A stretch of DNA of 35,912 nucleotides from Melioribacteraceae bacterium (GTDB lineage: Bacteria > Bacteroidota > Ignavibacteria > Ignavibacteriales > Melioribacteraceae). Where the stretch lies: the NCBI GenBank assembly GCA_026983955.1, contig JALSTB010000151.1:1-35912 (forward strand). The letters are read 5' to 3'. Below, piece after piece: positions 27,192 through 35,912 of this stretch. A model generated the notes under the pieces. That model did no database searches. It was not told the origin of the DNA and saw only the letters and a program-made list of their open reading frames with translations. The translations under genes were made by a program, and so were the position numbers. The first letter of the stretch is position 1; each line of letters starts with the position of its first letter.

Positions 27192-29951
27192 CTAATTCAA
27201 TATTACCAGTTTTTGCCCGGCTTTTATTTTATTACTTACCAAATTATTCCAACTTTTAATATCCGAGACTTGCACACCATATAAATTTGCAATAGTCCAG
27301 AGTGCTTCCCCTTTTTTGACGAGATGAATTTTCCGCCTGCTTTTATTTTCCACTGCCGTAATTTGTTTCTTACCAGGTTTGTAAATTTTCAATTTTTGTC
27401 CGGCAATAATTTTGTTACCACGGATTTTATTCCAATTACGCAAGTCTGATATTTTAACATTAAACTTTCTGGCAATTTTCCCCAGTGTGTCGTGTCTTTT
27501 TACTTTATATGAAATCACTTTTTTGCTCAATCCGCCGGAATTTTTACGTGTGGTTGCAACGGATGGTTTCTTTTTTGAGCCTGGTGAAACTTTCAGGACC
27601 GTGCCGGCAATAATTTTATTTGAACTTAAATTATTCCATTTTTTCAAATCTCTTATTTTAACTTTGAATCTTTCGGCTATTTTGCCCAGTGTGTCTCCTC
27701 TTTTTACTACATAAGATTTTGCAGAAGACGAAGCACTTTTTGAATATGAACCGTTAGTGTAAATTTTCAAAAGTTTGCCGGCATAAATCCTGTTCGAGCG
27801 AAGTCTGTTCCATTTTCTTAATTGAGCGGTGGTAACCCTGTAACGTTCAGCAATTTCCGAAAGTGAATCACCTTTTTTAATTCTGTATCTGATTACTTTT
27901 TTCTTTCGTTTGGGTTTATCCGGCACATTTGAATACACATAATCCATTCCCGGTTTTCCGAGATATACACGCAGTTTTTTACCTTTATAAATTCTGCTTG
28001 TTCTTAATCCGTTCCACCGTTTTAATTGCCTGACGCTCACACCGTATTTTCTCGCAATCGTTGAAAGGGTTTCACCGCGTCTGATTCTGTGCTCAATCCA
28101 TGTATCACCCAAATTTTCATAAAGTTTTCGCATCTTTTGGTTTCTGTTCATCCGGTCGATTGCAGCATATTCTTCTTTTTTCCCTTCCGGAACATAAATT
28201 TTCAATTTTTCACCGGCATGTATGGAAGTAGTGTACGGCAAATTATTCCAATTGCGTATATCGAAAACCCTTACATCGAACAATGTAGCAATATCCACCA
28301 GATTGTCACCGCGTTTTACTGTATATTCAACCAAGTCCTTATCTTCCGGAACAACGAATTTTGCATTTTCCGTTATTTGCTCTTGGTAAATTTTCATGTA
28401 GTCGTTGTTGCCTTTGGAATCATCAATAACCAACTTATACGGCGCATGATTGGGATCGAAATTGTCATCTTCGTTGTTATCGTTCCGGACTTCGGCGCTG
28501 AGCACCAGCGAATTGGGTGAAAAGTTGGAAATCGGTATTTTGAGATTTACTCCGGGATAGATTCTCGAACGGACGGAAATCTTATTTATTCTTGCCAAAT
28601 GCCGCAAACTGACTTTATATTTATGTGCGATTCCGGAAAGTGTTTCCCCTCTTTTAACTTTGTGCAGAACGTAAGGAAGTTTGGCTTCATCCGGAATATT
28701 TTGCAGATTTTCCACAAAGGCATCATAAGAATTCACGGGAATTTTCAATTCATACCCTCCAGGTAAATTCGGAGGTGTGCAATATTGAATCAAATCGGGG
28801 TTCAATCGTCTCAATTCCTTTAAGGAAATACCTGCACACTTAGCCAAAACATTAAGATCAATGGCTTCTTTTATAGTATAGGTTTTGTATTCAATCGGCT
28901 TATGATAAGTTATATTTTTAAAACCGAATTTTCCGGGTTGGCTGGCAATAAGCGTCACTGCAATATATTGAGGAACATAATTTCTGGTTTCACGGGGCAA
29001 ATATCTTCTTATCTTCCAAAAATTTTGTGAACCGGCTCTGTTCATTGCGCGTTTTACCCTGCCTTCACCGGTATTGTAAGCTGCAATTGCAAGATACCAG
29101 TCGCCCAACGACATATACAAATCGCGCAAGTGCCTGGCAGCGGCGCGTGTTGATTTTTCGGGGTCTCTTCTTTCATCAACATAAAAATTAATGTTTAAAT
29201 CATATAATCTTGCAGTTCCCTTTACAAATTGCCACAAACCTACCGCTCTGGCCCAAGACCGTGCATGCGGTTTCAAACCGCTTTCCATCAGACTGAGAAA
29301 AATCAATTGTTGAGGGACTTTCTCTTCGGCAAAGATTTTTGCCATCATCGGGAAATATTTACCGGTGCGTTCCAACCATATTTCCATGTGCCGCCGGCCT
29401 TTACCGGTAAAATATTCTATGTATTGCTCAACAAAACGGTTCACTTCAAGCGGGAAATCACCAATTACAATTACATTTTCGGCGTTTTCCGCTTCCTCCT
29501 CTGCAATTTTTTCCTCTTCCGGTTGCATCTCCGGAATGTTATTGTTTAACCATTCTTCCAATGCAAAAGTGGGAACGTTGGGAGGTAATTCTTTAAGTGA
29601 TTTTATATAAGATTGATAATCTTCAACTATTGAATTTTCAAGTTCATTGTATTCTTCATTGTTTTCAATATCGGGGAAATAACTTAAGCCGTTAATTATT
29701 GTTAAAGCGGAATCGAATGCAAATATAGTTTTTTCGGTATTACCCAAATCTTTATTGGTAAGTGCGGTCAGGTACATTTGGCGTGCTTCTTCGAGCTTTT
29801 CACCAACAATTGCAGACGGTCCGGTAACATTCTTTGAAGTGTCCGGAGTCGATACTTTATTCTCCTCGTACCTTGTTGTTTGCTGTACCGTTCCGCAAGA
29901 AAAAACAATCAATGATATAAATATTAAACCGGTAACAATCCGCTGTTTCAA
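27192..29951 (-). CDS. MltD-like lytic transglycosylase lipoprotein with seven LysM repeats
   Basis: 919 residues. The lipoprotein signal has lipobox Cys19 (LIVFSC), so the protein is probably anchored to the outer membrane. A helical region to about 165 is followed by the SLT domain (about 175-330) with catalytic E223 in [29 protein letters not shown] and [16 protein letters not shown]. Seven LysM units follow from about 425 to the end (for example [51 protein letters not shown]). MltD enzymes cleave peptidoglycan between MurNAc and GlcNAc and form 1,6-anhydro ends. E. coli MltD has two LysM units, so seven is a large number. The gene ends about 37 bp before the riboswitch P1 stem, so the thiamine operon may sit in its read-through path. 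Confidence 0.92.
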   Translation of the reverse strand: MKQRIVTGLIFISLIVFSCGTVQQTTRYEENKVSTPDTSKNVTGPSAIVGEKLEEARQMYLTALTNKDLGNTEKTIFAFDSALTIINGLSYFPDIENNEEYNELENSIVEDYQSYIKSLKELPPNVPTFALEEWLNNNIPEMQPEEEKIAEEEAENAENVIVIGDFPLEVNRFVEQYIEYFTGKGRRHMEIWLERTGKYFPMMAKIFAEEKVPQQLIFLSLMESGLKPHARSWARAVGLWQFVKGTARLYDLNINFYVDERRDPEKSTRAAARHLRDLYMSLGDWYLAIAAYNTGEGRVKRAMNRAGSQNFWKIRRYLPRETRNYVPQYIAVTLIASQPGKFGFKNITYHKPIEYKTYTIKEAIDLNVLAKCAGISLKELRRLNPDLIQYCTPPNLPGGYELKIPVNSYDAFVENLQNIPDEAKLPYVLHKVKRGETLSGIAHKYKVSLRHLARINKISVRSRIYPGVNLKIPISNFSPNSLVLSAEVRNDNNEDDNFDPNHAPYKLVIDDSKGNNDYMKIYQEQITENAKFVVPEDKDLVEYTVKRGDNLVDIATLFDVRVFDIRNWNNLPYTTSIHAGEKLKIYVPEGKKEEYAAIDRMNRNQKMRKLYENLGDTWIEHRIRRGETLSTIARKYGVSVRQLKRWNGLRTSRIYKGKKLRVYLGKPGMDYVYSNVPDKPKRKKKVIRYRIKKGDSLSEIAERYRVTTAQLRKWNRLRSNRIYAGKLLKIYTNGSYSKSASSSAKSYVVKRGDTLGKIAERFKVKIRDLKKWNNLSSNKIIAGTVLKVSPGSKKKPSVATTRKNSGGLSKKVISYKVKRHDTLGKIARKFNVKISDLRNWNKIRGNKIIAGQKLKIYKPGKKQITAVENKSRRKIHLVKKGEALWTIANLYGVQVSDIKSWNNLVSNKIKAGQKLVILN

Positions 29952-30321
29952 TTTTACCCCAATTTTTAATAATTTCCTTGCAACTTAAAGACTTACAAGA
30001 ATAATTTCAAGTAATATATTAGAATAAATTAATAATTATGTCTCTCCGCAAGAGTTAAAATTAACTTTTTTACCACATAATTATCGAAAAGAAATAGGAA
30101 AAGTATAAAATTGTCAATTCCGGTTAATGAAATAAATTATTATTTTTTAGTTGATTTTTTGCCTGAACTATATTTTATTATAAGTGAAATTCCGGTTTAC
30201 CGTTTTCCGTGTACTCCCTGAGGAACATTGCGTTTTTCAAATAGATTTTAGAACAAATTTCTTGTTTTTGTTGTTTTAAAAATGTCCTCCAAGTTTTTCG
30301 AACATTAAAAAGGAGGTAGAA
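29952..30321. other. Divergent intergenic region of 370 bp
   Basis: Very AT-rich and without a plausible gene. It must hold the promoters of the LysM transglycosylase (minus) and of the small protein at 30322 (plus). I see a short inverted repeat at 30053-30066 (AGTTAA-AA-TTAACT) and a 10-bp palindrome TAATATATTA nearby, but no recognised operator, RNA gene or riboswitch. Confidence 0.4.
30310..30317 (+). promoter_or_regulatory. Strong Shine-Dalgarno site
   Basis: AAGGAGGT, a full match to the anti-SD core, lies 4 nt before the ATG at 30322. It supports that start and stands out because most genes in this window have weak or no SD sites. Confidence 0.75.
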
Positions 30322-30705
30322 ATGGGAGTAGCGGAAAAAATAATCGGGCCCAAGTCCAAATACGACAAATCAATTCCTTACACTTATCACGCAAAAGTTT
30401 ATCCGGTAGCCGGTGATAAAGAAATATGCAATCATTATTATAGCGATACGATCTGCGGCTTGGTTCTGTTTCTCGACAAAAACAAAATTTCCCCGGACGA
30501 GGTGGAAATATACGGCGTTTATCTTGATGATGAACTGGAATTGGAGAAAAAATATTGCCTAGACAACAAAGGAAGATGGCTAAGAATTCCGAAGCTATGT
30601 CGTTCTTTGGAAAACCATTACAAAGAGACCCTGGACAAAAAATACAAGGGGCACGTTGCAGACGGTGAATGTGAATTTGAAGACCGCGATCAAACGGTTA
30701 CTTAG
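30322..30705 (+). CDS. Small protein of unknown function with five cysteines
   Basis: 127 residues, no signal peptide or membrane segment, rich in Lys, Asp, Glu and Tyr. Cysteines are at 36, 45, 79, 93 and 117, with a histidine at 38 ([12 protein letters not shown]), so metal binding or disulfides are possible. I do not recognise a family. The coding case rests on the strong Shine-Dalgarno, the clean frame and protein-like composition. Its TAG overlaps the TAA of the convergent pyrophosphatase gene, so the two genes share bases 30702-30705. Confidence 0.7.
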   Translation: MGVAEKIIGPKSKYDKSIPYTYHAKVYPVAGDKEICNHYYSDTICGLVLFLDKNKISPDEVEIYGVYLDDELELEKKYCLDNKGRWLRIPKLCRSLENHYKETLDKKYKGHVADGECEFEDRDQTVT

Positions 30706-31313
30706 CCGCCGAAGTTGTCTTCATAATCTTTTATGGATGCTTCCACTACTTTGATTGCATGTTCTTTATCGTAAACCAATTCAATCGAAGTTAAATTTTC
30801 TTCGCCGTGGATGAGTTTATACGTTAAAAAGTAATGCTGGAGTCTTTCCACCAGTACGTCCGGCACGTCTTTTAAATCTTGTGCTTTACCCCAAATATTA
30901 TCATTCTCAAGAACGGCGATAATTTTATCGTCCGCTTCGTAATGATCCACCATTTGGAAACCGCCTATAACTTTTGCATGCAGTATAACTTCGGATTTGG
31001 TTATTGGTCTTTCGCTAATTACGCAAATGTCCAGCGGATCGCCATCACCTTTTTCAGCTTTAGGCGATAAAGCTCCGACGCGGTCACCACAGAACGTACG
31101 CGGGATAAATCCATATAAAGACGGCGGTTGCGAAGAAGTCCGCTGAGGTCTGTCAACCCGCAAATACCCGGTTGCTTTATCAACTTCGTATTTTACAAGG
31201 TCGAAAGGTGTAATTTCAATGTAAGCATTAACGAATACAGGTGGTTCTTTACCAACTTCCAATCCGTGCCAAGGATGAGGACGCCATTTGTAGAAAGGTT
31301 TGGGAAAACTCAT
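30702..31313 (-). CDS. ppa: Inorganic pyrophosphatase, family I
   Basis: Hydrolyses pyrophosphate to phosphate in the cytosol and drives biosynthetic reactions forward. The 203 residues carry the family I signature DGDPLDICV (D90, D92, D95), the E-x-D-K pattern in [17 protein letters not shown] near 52-55 and the later metal-site segment [12 protein letters not shown] (126-130). It is slightly longer than the 175-residue E. coli enzyme, with an N-terminal extension ([17 protein letters not shown]) as found in a plant- and Chlamydia-like subgroup. It is convergent with the unknown gene at 30322, with overlapping stops. High confidence. Confidence 0.93.
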   Translation of the reverse strand: MSFPKPFYKWRPHPWHGLEVGKEPPVFVNAYIEITPFDLVKYEVDKATGYLRVDRPQRTSSQPPSLYGFIPRTFCGDRVGALSPKAEKGDGDPLDICVISERPITKSEVILHAKVIGGFQMVDHYEADDKIIAVLENDNIWGKAQDLKDVPDVLVERLQHYFLTYKLIHGEENLTSIELVYDKEHAIKVVEASIKDYEDNFGG

Positions 31314-31380
31314 ATCAATTTATCCAAGTTAAATTTTATTTACATTCTAATTTAAAAAATTTTTACAATTAAGTATCAAT

Positions 31381-32028
31381 TTACGGAACAGCAGTTGTCC
31401 GGTTTCTGTTATTCCATGTAGCATTTCTGTCCGCTGCATCCACTACGCCGTTCAGACTCACATCACTCTTTAAATAACCGGTTATATTTCTGTTATTCCA
31501 TGTTGAATTTCTATCACTTGCATCCACGGTACCGGAACCGTCTGCATCGCCGCTCCACATACCCCACACACCGTTTGCCAATTCCACTGCTCCGCCGTTT
31601 CCGTAATATTTGTCTATTCCGGATGTAAAATCATAAACGTATGTGGAATTATTCGTAAATGTAATCAGATTTGCACTCATGATACTAAGATGATTGCGAT
31701 GATGCACTACAAGATAATAATTTCCTTCGTTGAGCCCACTGAAACTGACCGGGGAAATTCCATCAAGGTCGACAATTTTACCATCGGATTTTAGAAAAGC
31801 GGCTCTCATTTTTGCTGTTGACGAAGCGGTGGTTCCACTCCTTAATTCGAGTAATATCCAATCTACAATTTCACTGTTTGGAATAGCACTAACCCGTTCC
31901 GCCCCATCATGCAAACCGGTGTACGGTTGTTCCACTGGAAGGTATCCATTCGCGTTTAATTGAGTGGTCATTGAGCCGGCTGAATAGTTCCCTTGTAAAA
32001 ATACTTTTACATCGGCATAAAACTTATT
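31381..32028 (-). other. Shared C-terminal module, copy 1
   Basis: Encodes the last 215 residues of the esterase. Features are VKVFLQGNY, VDWILLELR, HHRNHLSIMSA, YYGNGGAVELANGVWGMWSG and two Ca-binding-like units (DADGSGTVDASDRNSTWNNRN without its spacer residues, and VSLNGVVDAADRNATWNNRN). The other copy lies at 33882-34508, and both proteins stop a few residues after the last WNNRN. Confidence 0.9.
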
Positions 32029-33774
32029 TTCGGCACAAACACTTTCCCCAATTAAACCGGAATTGTAATGAGCGGAAACTTCTTGTGCGTTTAATGTTCT
32101 ATCGTAAATTCTCAACTCATCCATCTTGCCATTAAAGTAATAATTATTTAAGTATGAACCGAATGTTAAAGAATTGGAACCGGAAAAGTTTCCGTTAAAT
32201 TTTGTGTTAAGCGTATTCTCCAGAGTTCCATCCACATAAATCTTAATATTTGAATTATCAAAATCTTTAACACCGGCAATTAAATGCCATTTTCCGTCGT
32301 TTATTATTGATGTACCCGAAACTTCGGCATAATCATCACCCGTTGAAGATCTGAAACTGAATTTTGCTTTACCGGTAGAAGCATCGAAACCTAACCACCA
32401 AGCGGGATTTCCATCGTGCTTGCCGAGAAAAACTTTATTGCCCTGACCGCTTTGTTGGGTTTTAATCCAAACTTCCACACTAAAATTGAGGGAGTTACTC
32501 CAGTTTAGACTCGGATGGGATTGAATAACCACTTCATCATCCGTACCGTCAAACGATAAAGCCCCGAAATTCATTCCGTCTGCACTTTGAGGGCATTTAC
32601 TTCCGCTGCAAGTGCCGTTGTTTAAGCCAAGTTTATCCTTTACCGTTGTAAAAATTCCGGTCTCATTTAACCCCCAATAGGAAATCATATTTCCGGGACA
32701 ACCGGAGAATTCTGAATTAAGTGAAACGAACCATTTGTAAGCCATTTTTTTGTATCCCGAATCATTCGGATGAATCCCGTCATCCAAATCACCCGGATAA
32801 AGAAGAGCGGCTTCCTGGTTAAGCATTATAATTTTATCACCGGCGGAAATTCTGTTTTCAGCCATTTGCTGCAATTGTAAATTAAAAGCAGTTGTAGTAT
32901 CCGTTTCGTTTACGGTGGAAGTGGCACCGTTATCTGTTCTGTTAATTATTCTTGCCAAAATTACGGGAATTTCCACAGCATAATCGTTTTCATATTTATC
33001 TATTGAATCGAGAATGGCACTTACATCATTTACTTGCTGCATACTGGTTTGATTAAAAATTTCCAATTCACCCAAATCGTTTGTACCAATATGCAAAAGG
33101 ACATAATCAGCCGGATTTTTAACCAGCCAGGTATAAACGCTATCGACTATTGACAAGCTACTGTAATTCGGATGATCGGCGTGCCAACCTCCATGACCTT
33201 CATGATCTTTATCAAAGTCATTGGGAATGCCCGTATTTTGGCTCCCAACAAAATCGAACGAGTAGGAGTAATGGTTAAGCAAGGAATCAAGAAATCTTCT
33301 GTAACCGGTATCGTCGGAACTTCCCACTACACCTTCGGTGATTGAATTACCGAGAAGCATGATCCTTACAGTTGAGTTTGTCCCCTGCACTTTTTCGAAA
33401 TTTCCGGTTTCTCTCGCTTTTTTGCTTTTGTTCGTGTGGATTTGGGCAATTGAAAAAACGGAGCGGTCTTCACTGTCCGAAACCCGTAAAAATATTACGG
33501 TTCCGGAAAAACCCGGTAAACTAAACTTAAAGTTTGAAGGAAATGCCGGTAATTTGTTTACCAGGTTTCTCCATGATGTTTTGCCGTCTGTAGAATATTC
33601 GATATCAACAAAATTTACATTATTGGAACTCCAAGTAATTATTTGTCCGGCTGAAATGTCAACCGGTTTGTATTTACCAGGTGAGGTTATCTCAATCGAT
33701 TTCTGTTGCGCCCGGATATTTACAAACAATAATAAATTAAGTAACAAAAATGTACTGAATGAAAACCGCTTCAA
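31381..33774 (-). CDS. Secreted SGNH/GDSL esterase with LamG domain and dockerin-like C-terminal module
   Basis: 797 residues. A signal peptide (1-23, ending NIRAQ) is followed by a beta-sandwich to about 115, then an SGNH hydrolase at 136-356: S144 in LLGNSITEG, GHGG at 193-196, GTND at 230-233 with N232, and D332 and H335 in DDGIHPND. This is the layout of CE3-type acetyl esterases. A LamG/concanavalin-like domain lies at about 400-572 (SLNFSVEVWI, WHLIAGVKD, MDELRIYDRTLNAQE). A shared module occupies 583-797 and ends in two dockerin-like units. The likely role is deacetylation of plant or algal polysaccharide outside the cell. No NPFNP-type T9SS tail is present. Confidence 0.88.
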   Translation of the reverse strand: MKRFSFSTFLLLNLLLFVNIRAQQKSIEITSPGKYKPVDISAGQIITWSSNNVNFVDIEYSTDGKTSWRNLVNKLPAFPSNFKFSLPGFSGTVIFLRVSDSEDRSVFSIAQIHTNKSKKARETGNFEKVQGTNSTVRIMLLGNSITEGVVGSSDDTGYRRFLDSLLNHYSYSFDFVGSQNTGIPNDFDKDHEGHGGWHADHPNYSSLSIVDSVYTWLVKNPADYVLLHIGTNDLGELEIFNQTSMQQVNDVSAILDSIDKYENDYAVEIPVILARIINRTDNGATSTVNETDTTTAFNLQLQQMAENRISAGDKIIMLNQEAALLYPGDLDDGIHPNDSGYKKMAYKWFVSLNSEFSGCPGNMISYWGLNETGIFTTVKDKLGLNNGTCSGSKCPQSADGMNFGALSFDGTDDEVVIQSHPSLNWSNSLNFSVEVWIKTQQSGQGNKVFLGKHDGNPAWWLGFDASTGKAKFSFRSSTGDDYAEVSGTSIINDGKWHLIAGVKDFDNSNIKIYVDGTLENTLNTKFNGNFSGSNSLTFGSYLNNYYFNGKMDELRIYDRTLNAQEVSAHYNSGLIGESVCAENKFYADVKVFLQGNYSAGSMTTQLNANGYLPVEQPYTGLHDGAERVSAIPNSEIVDWILLELRSGTTASSTAKMRAAFLKSDGKIVDLDGISPVSFSGLNEGNYYLVVHHRNHLSIMSANLITFTNNSTYVYDFTSGIDKYYGNGGAVELANGVWGMWSGDADGSGTVDASDRNSTWNNRNITGYLKSDVSLNGVVDAADRNATWNNRNRTTAVP

Positions 33775-33881
33775 TTTTACCCTAATGAAAATAAATAAAT
33801 TACCAATAAACAGAACAATTGCATAATTACCAAACGGTTTCTTTCAATAATACAAAAATGTGACGGCGACAACAATTATTT

Positions 33882-34508
33882 TTAAGGAATCGCCGAGTTT
33901 TTATTTCTGTTGTTCCATGTTTTGTTACGGTCGGCCGCATCAACGACACCGCTTAAATCCACATCACTTTTTTCATACCCAGTAATATTCCGGTTATTCC
34001 ATGTCGAATTGCGGTCACCTGCATCTATCACGCCGGAACCGTCTGCATCGCCGCTCCACATTCCCCACACACCGGGTTCAAGTTCAACAGCTCCGCCCGT
34101 ACCGTAAAACTTGTTCGCGTCAGCTGTAAAATCATAAGACGTTGCCGAAGTGGCATTCAATGAGATTTTATTCTTGCTCATCACCCCGAGATGATTCCTG
34201 TGTTTTAAGACAACGAAATAATCTCCCGGTGGTGCTACTAATTCGATTTCAGCAGTCGTTCCATCGTCGGCAACTGTCATTCCGTCGTTCCTCAGAAAAA
34301 CACTTTTGGAAACCGATGCTGAAGAGTTGGCATCTTTTCTTAATTCAACGAGAATCCAATCAACAACATTAGCCGGAATGTTTTCGACCGAGCGTGGATT
34401 TTCGGAGTATGGAGCTTCTAACGGTATTGACGAATTAAGATTAGTGGACATATTATCGTTATTTGCATTGTAAGGTCCTTCCAGAAATATTTTCAGCTGT
34501 AATTTAAC
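33882..34508 (-). other. Shared C-terminal module, copy 2
   Basis: Encodes the last 208 residues of the propeller protein. The features match copy 1 in order: LKIFLEGPY, VDWILVELR, KHRNHLGVMS, FYGTGGAVELEPGVWGMWSG, then DADGSGVIDAGDRN, TWNNRNITGYEKSDVDLSG and VVDAADRNKTWNNRN. The copies are very similar across the last 70 residues and more divergent before that. Confidence 0.9.
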
Positions 34509-35912
34509 CGAAGGAACTTTTGCTTTTTGAAAACCGGTACCGGGCGAACCGACAAATACGTAAGGCTCGCTTTTCGTATTGATGGCAACGGGAATCCCGA
34601 ATTCCCATTCCATTCCGTCCGTCACCTTTTCCCAAGTGTTTCCGCCGTCGGGAGAATAAAAGATTCCGTCGTCGGCAGTATCATCGTAATTTCCGTCTAC
34701 ATAAACACTCGATGAAGTGACATAAATAATATCGGGATTTGCCGCCGATATTGCCACGCTACGCATGTATCTGCCGGATTTGATTTTTGTCCACGTCGTT
34801 CCGCTGTTGTTGCTTTTATAAACTCCTTTTGTATCGCCGTCTCCGTAAGCAACTACATAAACTTTTCCACTGGTTACCGGGTCAACTTCAATATCCCAAA
34901 CTCCTTTGTATCCGTCATCCCAACCTGCCGAACCTTTTACACCTTTCATTTCGGGCAAACCGACTTCCACCCAATTGTTCCCACCGTCGGTCGATCTGAA
35001 TACACCGTTTTCACCGCCGGCATACACCAAAGAACCGTCGAAATTATCCACGGCTGTTATTCTCATGCCACCGTTGGAAAATACTTTGCTCCAGTTATTC
35101 CCGTGATTCGTACTGCGGTAAACATCGCCGTCAACACAAACAAATAAAGTACGATTGTTTTGCGGACTTTGTTTACTTATTGATAATCCGGAAAATTCGG
35201 CATTCGCATTTAACGGTAGTCCGTTATGAATTAACGTCCAAGAACCTACATCGCCGTATGAACTGCTCCTTACCATAAAAGTTGTATCGTAAACATTACC
35301 TTGCATTGCAGCCCAAATCAATGCTTCGTTATCCGGATCGGGTGCGAACGCATAAGTATTTCCACCGGTTCCTTCCCAGCCGCCGGTATATTTTTTTTCG
35401 TTGCAAGCTTGCCAAGAAGCACCATTGTCTTTACTTTTCCACAATCCGATATCGAAAAACCCGAGGTAAATCAAGTCCGGATTAGCTTCACTGATTTTCA
35501 TATCGTACATCGTTATATTTTCTATACCGGTTGACTGCCAATAATTTGTACCGATTTCCTTTGTATATAAATTATTAAAATGTGCACCACCGTCACTGGT
35601 TCCGTAAACATAACGCGTGGTTATCCAGTAGTATTTGTCCGGATCGGACATATCGCGCCCGAGTGTTTTTACAATTCCTTCAAATGTTGAACCGTATGAC
35701 CAATAAATCGATTGATCCGTACAAGTACCGTTCTCCTTTAAGTAACCGCAATCCCAGTTTTCCACAAAACCGGTTTTCGTCCAAGTAACACCATAATCGG
35801 TAGATTCAAAAGTACCGGAACTTCTGTAATCTGTCCACGGATAAGGTTCACGTACGTCAATCAATCTGATTACAGACGGATTATTATGATTAATCCAAAT
35901 CAATCCGGTAAG
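33882..35912 (-). CDS. BNR/Asp-box repeat beta-propeller protein, start outside window
   Basis: The frame is open to the right edge, so the N terminus and any signal peptide are missing; the TTG at 35903 is not a credible start. About 465 visible residues form a propeller with repeated Asp-box motifs (STDYGVTW, SKDNGASW, STNHGNNWS, STDGGNNW, SNNSGTTW, SPDGGNTW), as in sialidases, GH74 xyloglucanases and VPS10-like proteins. The last 208 residues are the module shared with the downstream esterase, which starts 107 bp further on. Extracellular carbohydrate binding or hydrolysis is likely. The catalytic residues of GH74 or sialidase cannot be assigned from this part. Confidence 0.85.
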   Translation of the reverse strand, partial: LTGLIWINHNNPSVIRLIDVREPYPWTDYRSSGTFESTDYGVTWTKTGFVENWDCGYLKENGTCTDQSIYWSYGSTFEGIVKTLGRDMSDPDKYYWITTRYVYGTSDGGAHFNNLYTKEIGTNYWQSTGIENITMYDMKISEANPDLIYLGFFDIGLWKSKDNGASWQACNEKKYTGGWEGTGGNTYAFAPDPDNEALIWAAMQGNVYDTTFMVRSSSYGDVGSWTLIHNGLPLNANAEFSGLSISKQSPQNNRTLFVCVDGDVYRSTNHGNNWSKVFSNGGMRITAVDNFDGSLVYAGGENGVFRSTDGGNNWVEVGLPEMKGVKGSAGWDDGYKGVWDIEVDPVTSGKVYVVAYGDGDTKGVYKSNNSGTTWTKIKSGRYMRSVAISAANPDIIYVTSSSVYVDGNYDDTADDGIFYSPDGGNTWEKVTDGMEWEFGIPVAINTKSEPYVFVGSPGTGFQKAKVPSVKLQLKIFLEGPYNANNDNMSTNLNSSIPLEAPYSENPRSVENIPANVVDWILVELRKDANSSASVSKSVFLRNDGMTVADDGTTAEIELVAPPGDYFVVLKHRNHLGVMSKNKISLNATSATSYDFTADANKFYGTGGAVELEPGVWGMWSGDADGSGVIDAGDRNSTWNNRNITGYEKSDVDLSGVVDAADRNKTWNNRNKNSAIP

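Noticed and set aside
27412..27714. LysM-encoding repeats as a CRISPR or tandem DNA repeat
   Set aside because: The repetition is at protein level, with diverged DNA and unit lengths of about 150 bp or more. It has no short identical repeats with unique spacers.
28089..28520. Plus-strand frame of 143 codons
   Set aside because: It lies wholly antisense to the LysM region of the transglycosylase, has an unlikely composition rich in Ile and Phe, and has no ribosome site.
31381..34508. Cellulosome-type dockerins
   Set aside because: The loops look dockerin-like, but no cohesin or scaffoldin is present in the window and the flanking WNNRN motif is not that of clostridial dockerins. I keep only the description.
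35282..35903. TTG at 35903 as start of the propeller gene, and plus-strand frames in the same stretch
   Set aside because: The minus frame continues without a stop to the window edge and lacks a signal peptide, so the gene is cut. The plus frames have low-complexity, Pro/Ser/His-rich or otherwise unlikely products and lie opposite clear Asp-box repeats.

Overview
The window is AT-rich DNA that reads as the chromosome of a free-living member of the Bacteroidota/Chlorobi group, most likely Ignavibacteria. The grounds are a type IX secretion (T9SS) sorting tail of the NYPNPFNPSTTI type on a secreted cyclophilin, a TPP-riboswitch-controlled TonB-dependent receptor, tandem GluRS and GlnRS genes, many secreted or lipoprotein genes, and mostly weak Shine-Dalgarno sites. 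The lineage is an inference from gene content. No insertion sequence, prophage, integrase or CRISPR array was seen.

Layout. (1) 1-2631, plus strand: the 3' end of a PAP2-type membrane phosphatase gene, a PolX-type protein with a degenerate polymerase site and an intact PHP nuclease, and apt. (2) 2647-3111, minus: a hotdog thioesterase. (3) 3242-7451, plus: a sugar-use operon with an exported GH13 amylase, an MFS sugar transporter and a DUF5700 putative metallopeptidase. (4) 7626-10350, plus: DUF2249 protein, haem-copper-oxidase-like membrane protein, MIP18-family protein and DUF1858/DUF2249 protein, a set that suggests nitrosative or redox stress. (5) 10495-11133: a lipoprotein. (6) 14358-11273, minus: a tight three-gene operon that resembles a divergent GldL/GldM-type (or TolQ/ExbB-type) motor with an outer-membrane partner. 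It has a perfect CRP/FNR-type palindrome just upstream and an intrinsic terminator at its end. (7) 14796-17114, plus: a three-receiver protein with a pseudo-histidine-kinase core. (8) 17199-20357: gltX-glnS. (9) 20597-22090: the T9SS-exported cyclophilin. (10) 22313-22396: tRNA-Leu(CAA) with its terminator. (11) 27155-22430, minus: TPP riboswitch, attenuator, TonB-dependent receptor, thiamine pyrophosphokinase and SSS-family symporter, which together form a thiamine salvage operon. (12) 29951-27192, minus: an MltD-like lytic transglycosylase with seven LysM repeats. (13) 30322-31313: an unknown Cys-containing protein convergent with inorganic pyrophosphatase. (14) 35912-31381, minus: two large secreted proteins, an SGNH esterase with a LamG domain and a BNR-repeat propeller cut by the window edge. 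They share a C-terminal module of about 210 residues that ends in a dockerin-like repeat.

How it works together. Much of the window serves the cell envelope and scavenging: starch or maltodextrin use, thiamine uptake and activation, peptidoglycan remodelling, and secreted carbohydrate-active proteins. The possible motor operon and the T9SS-tailed cyclophilin both point to a type IX secretion apparatus. The strongest candidates for something poorly described are the motor-like operon (11273-14358), the SSS symporter as the inner-membrane thiamine carrier, and the shared C-terminal module of the last two genes.
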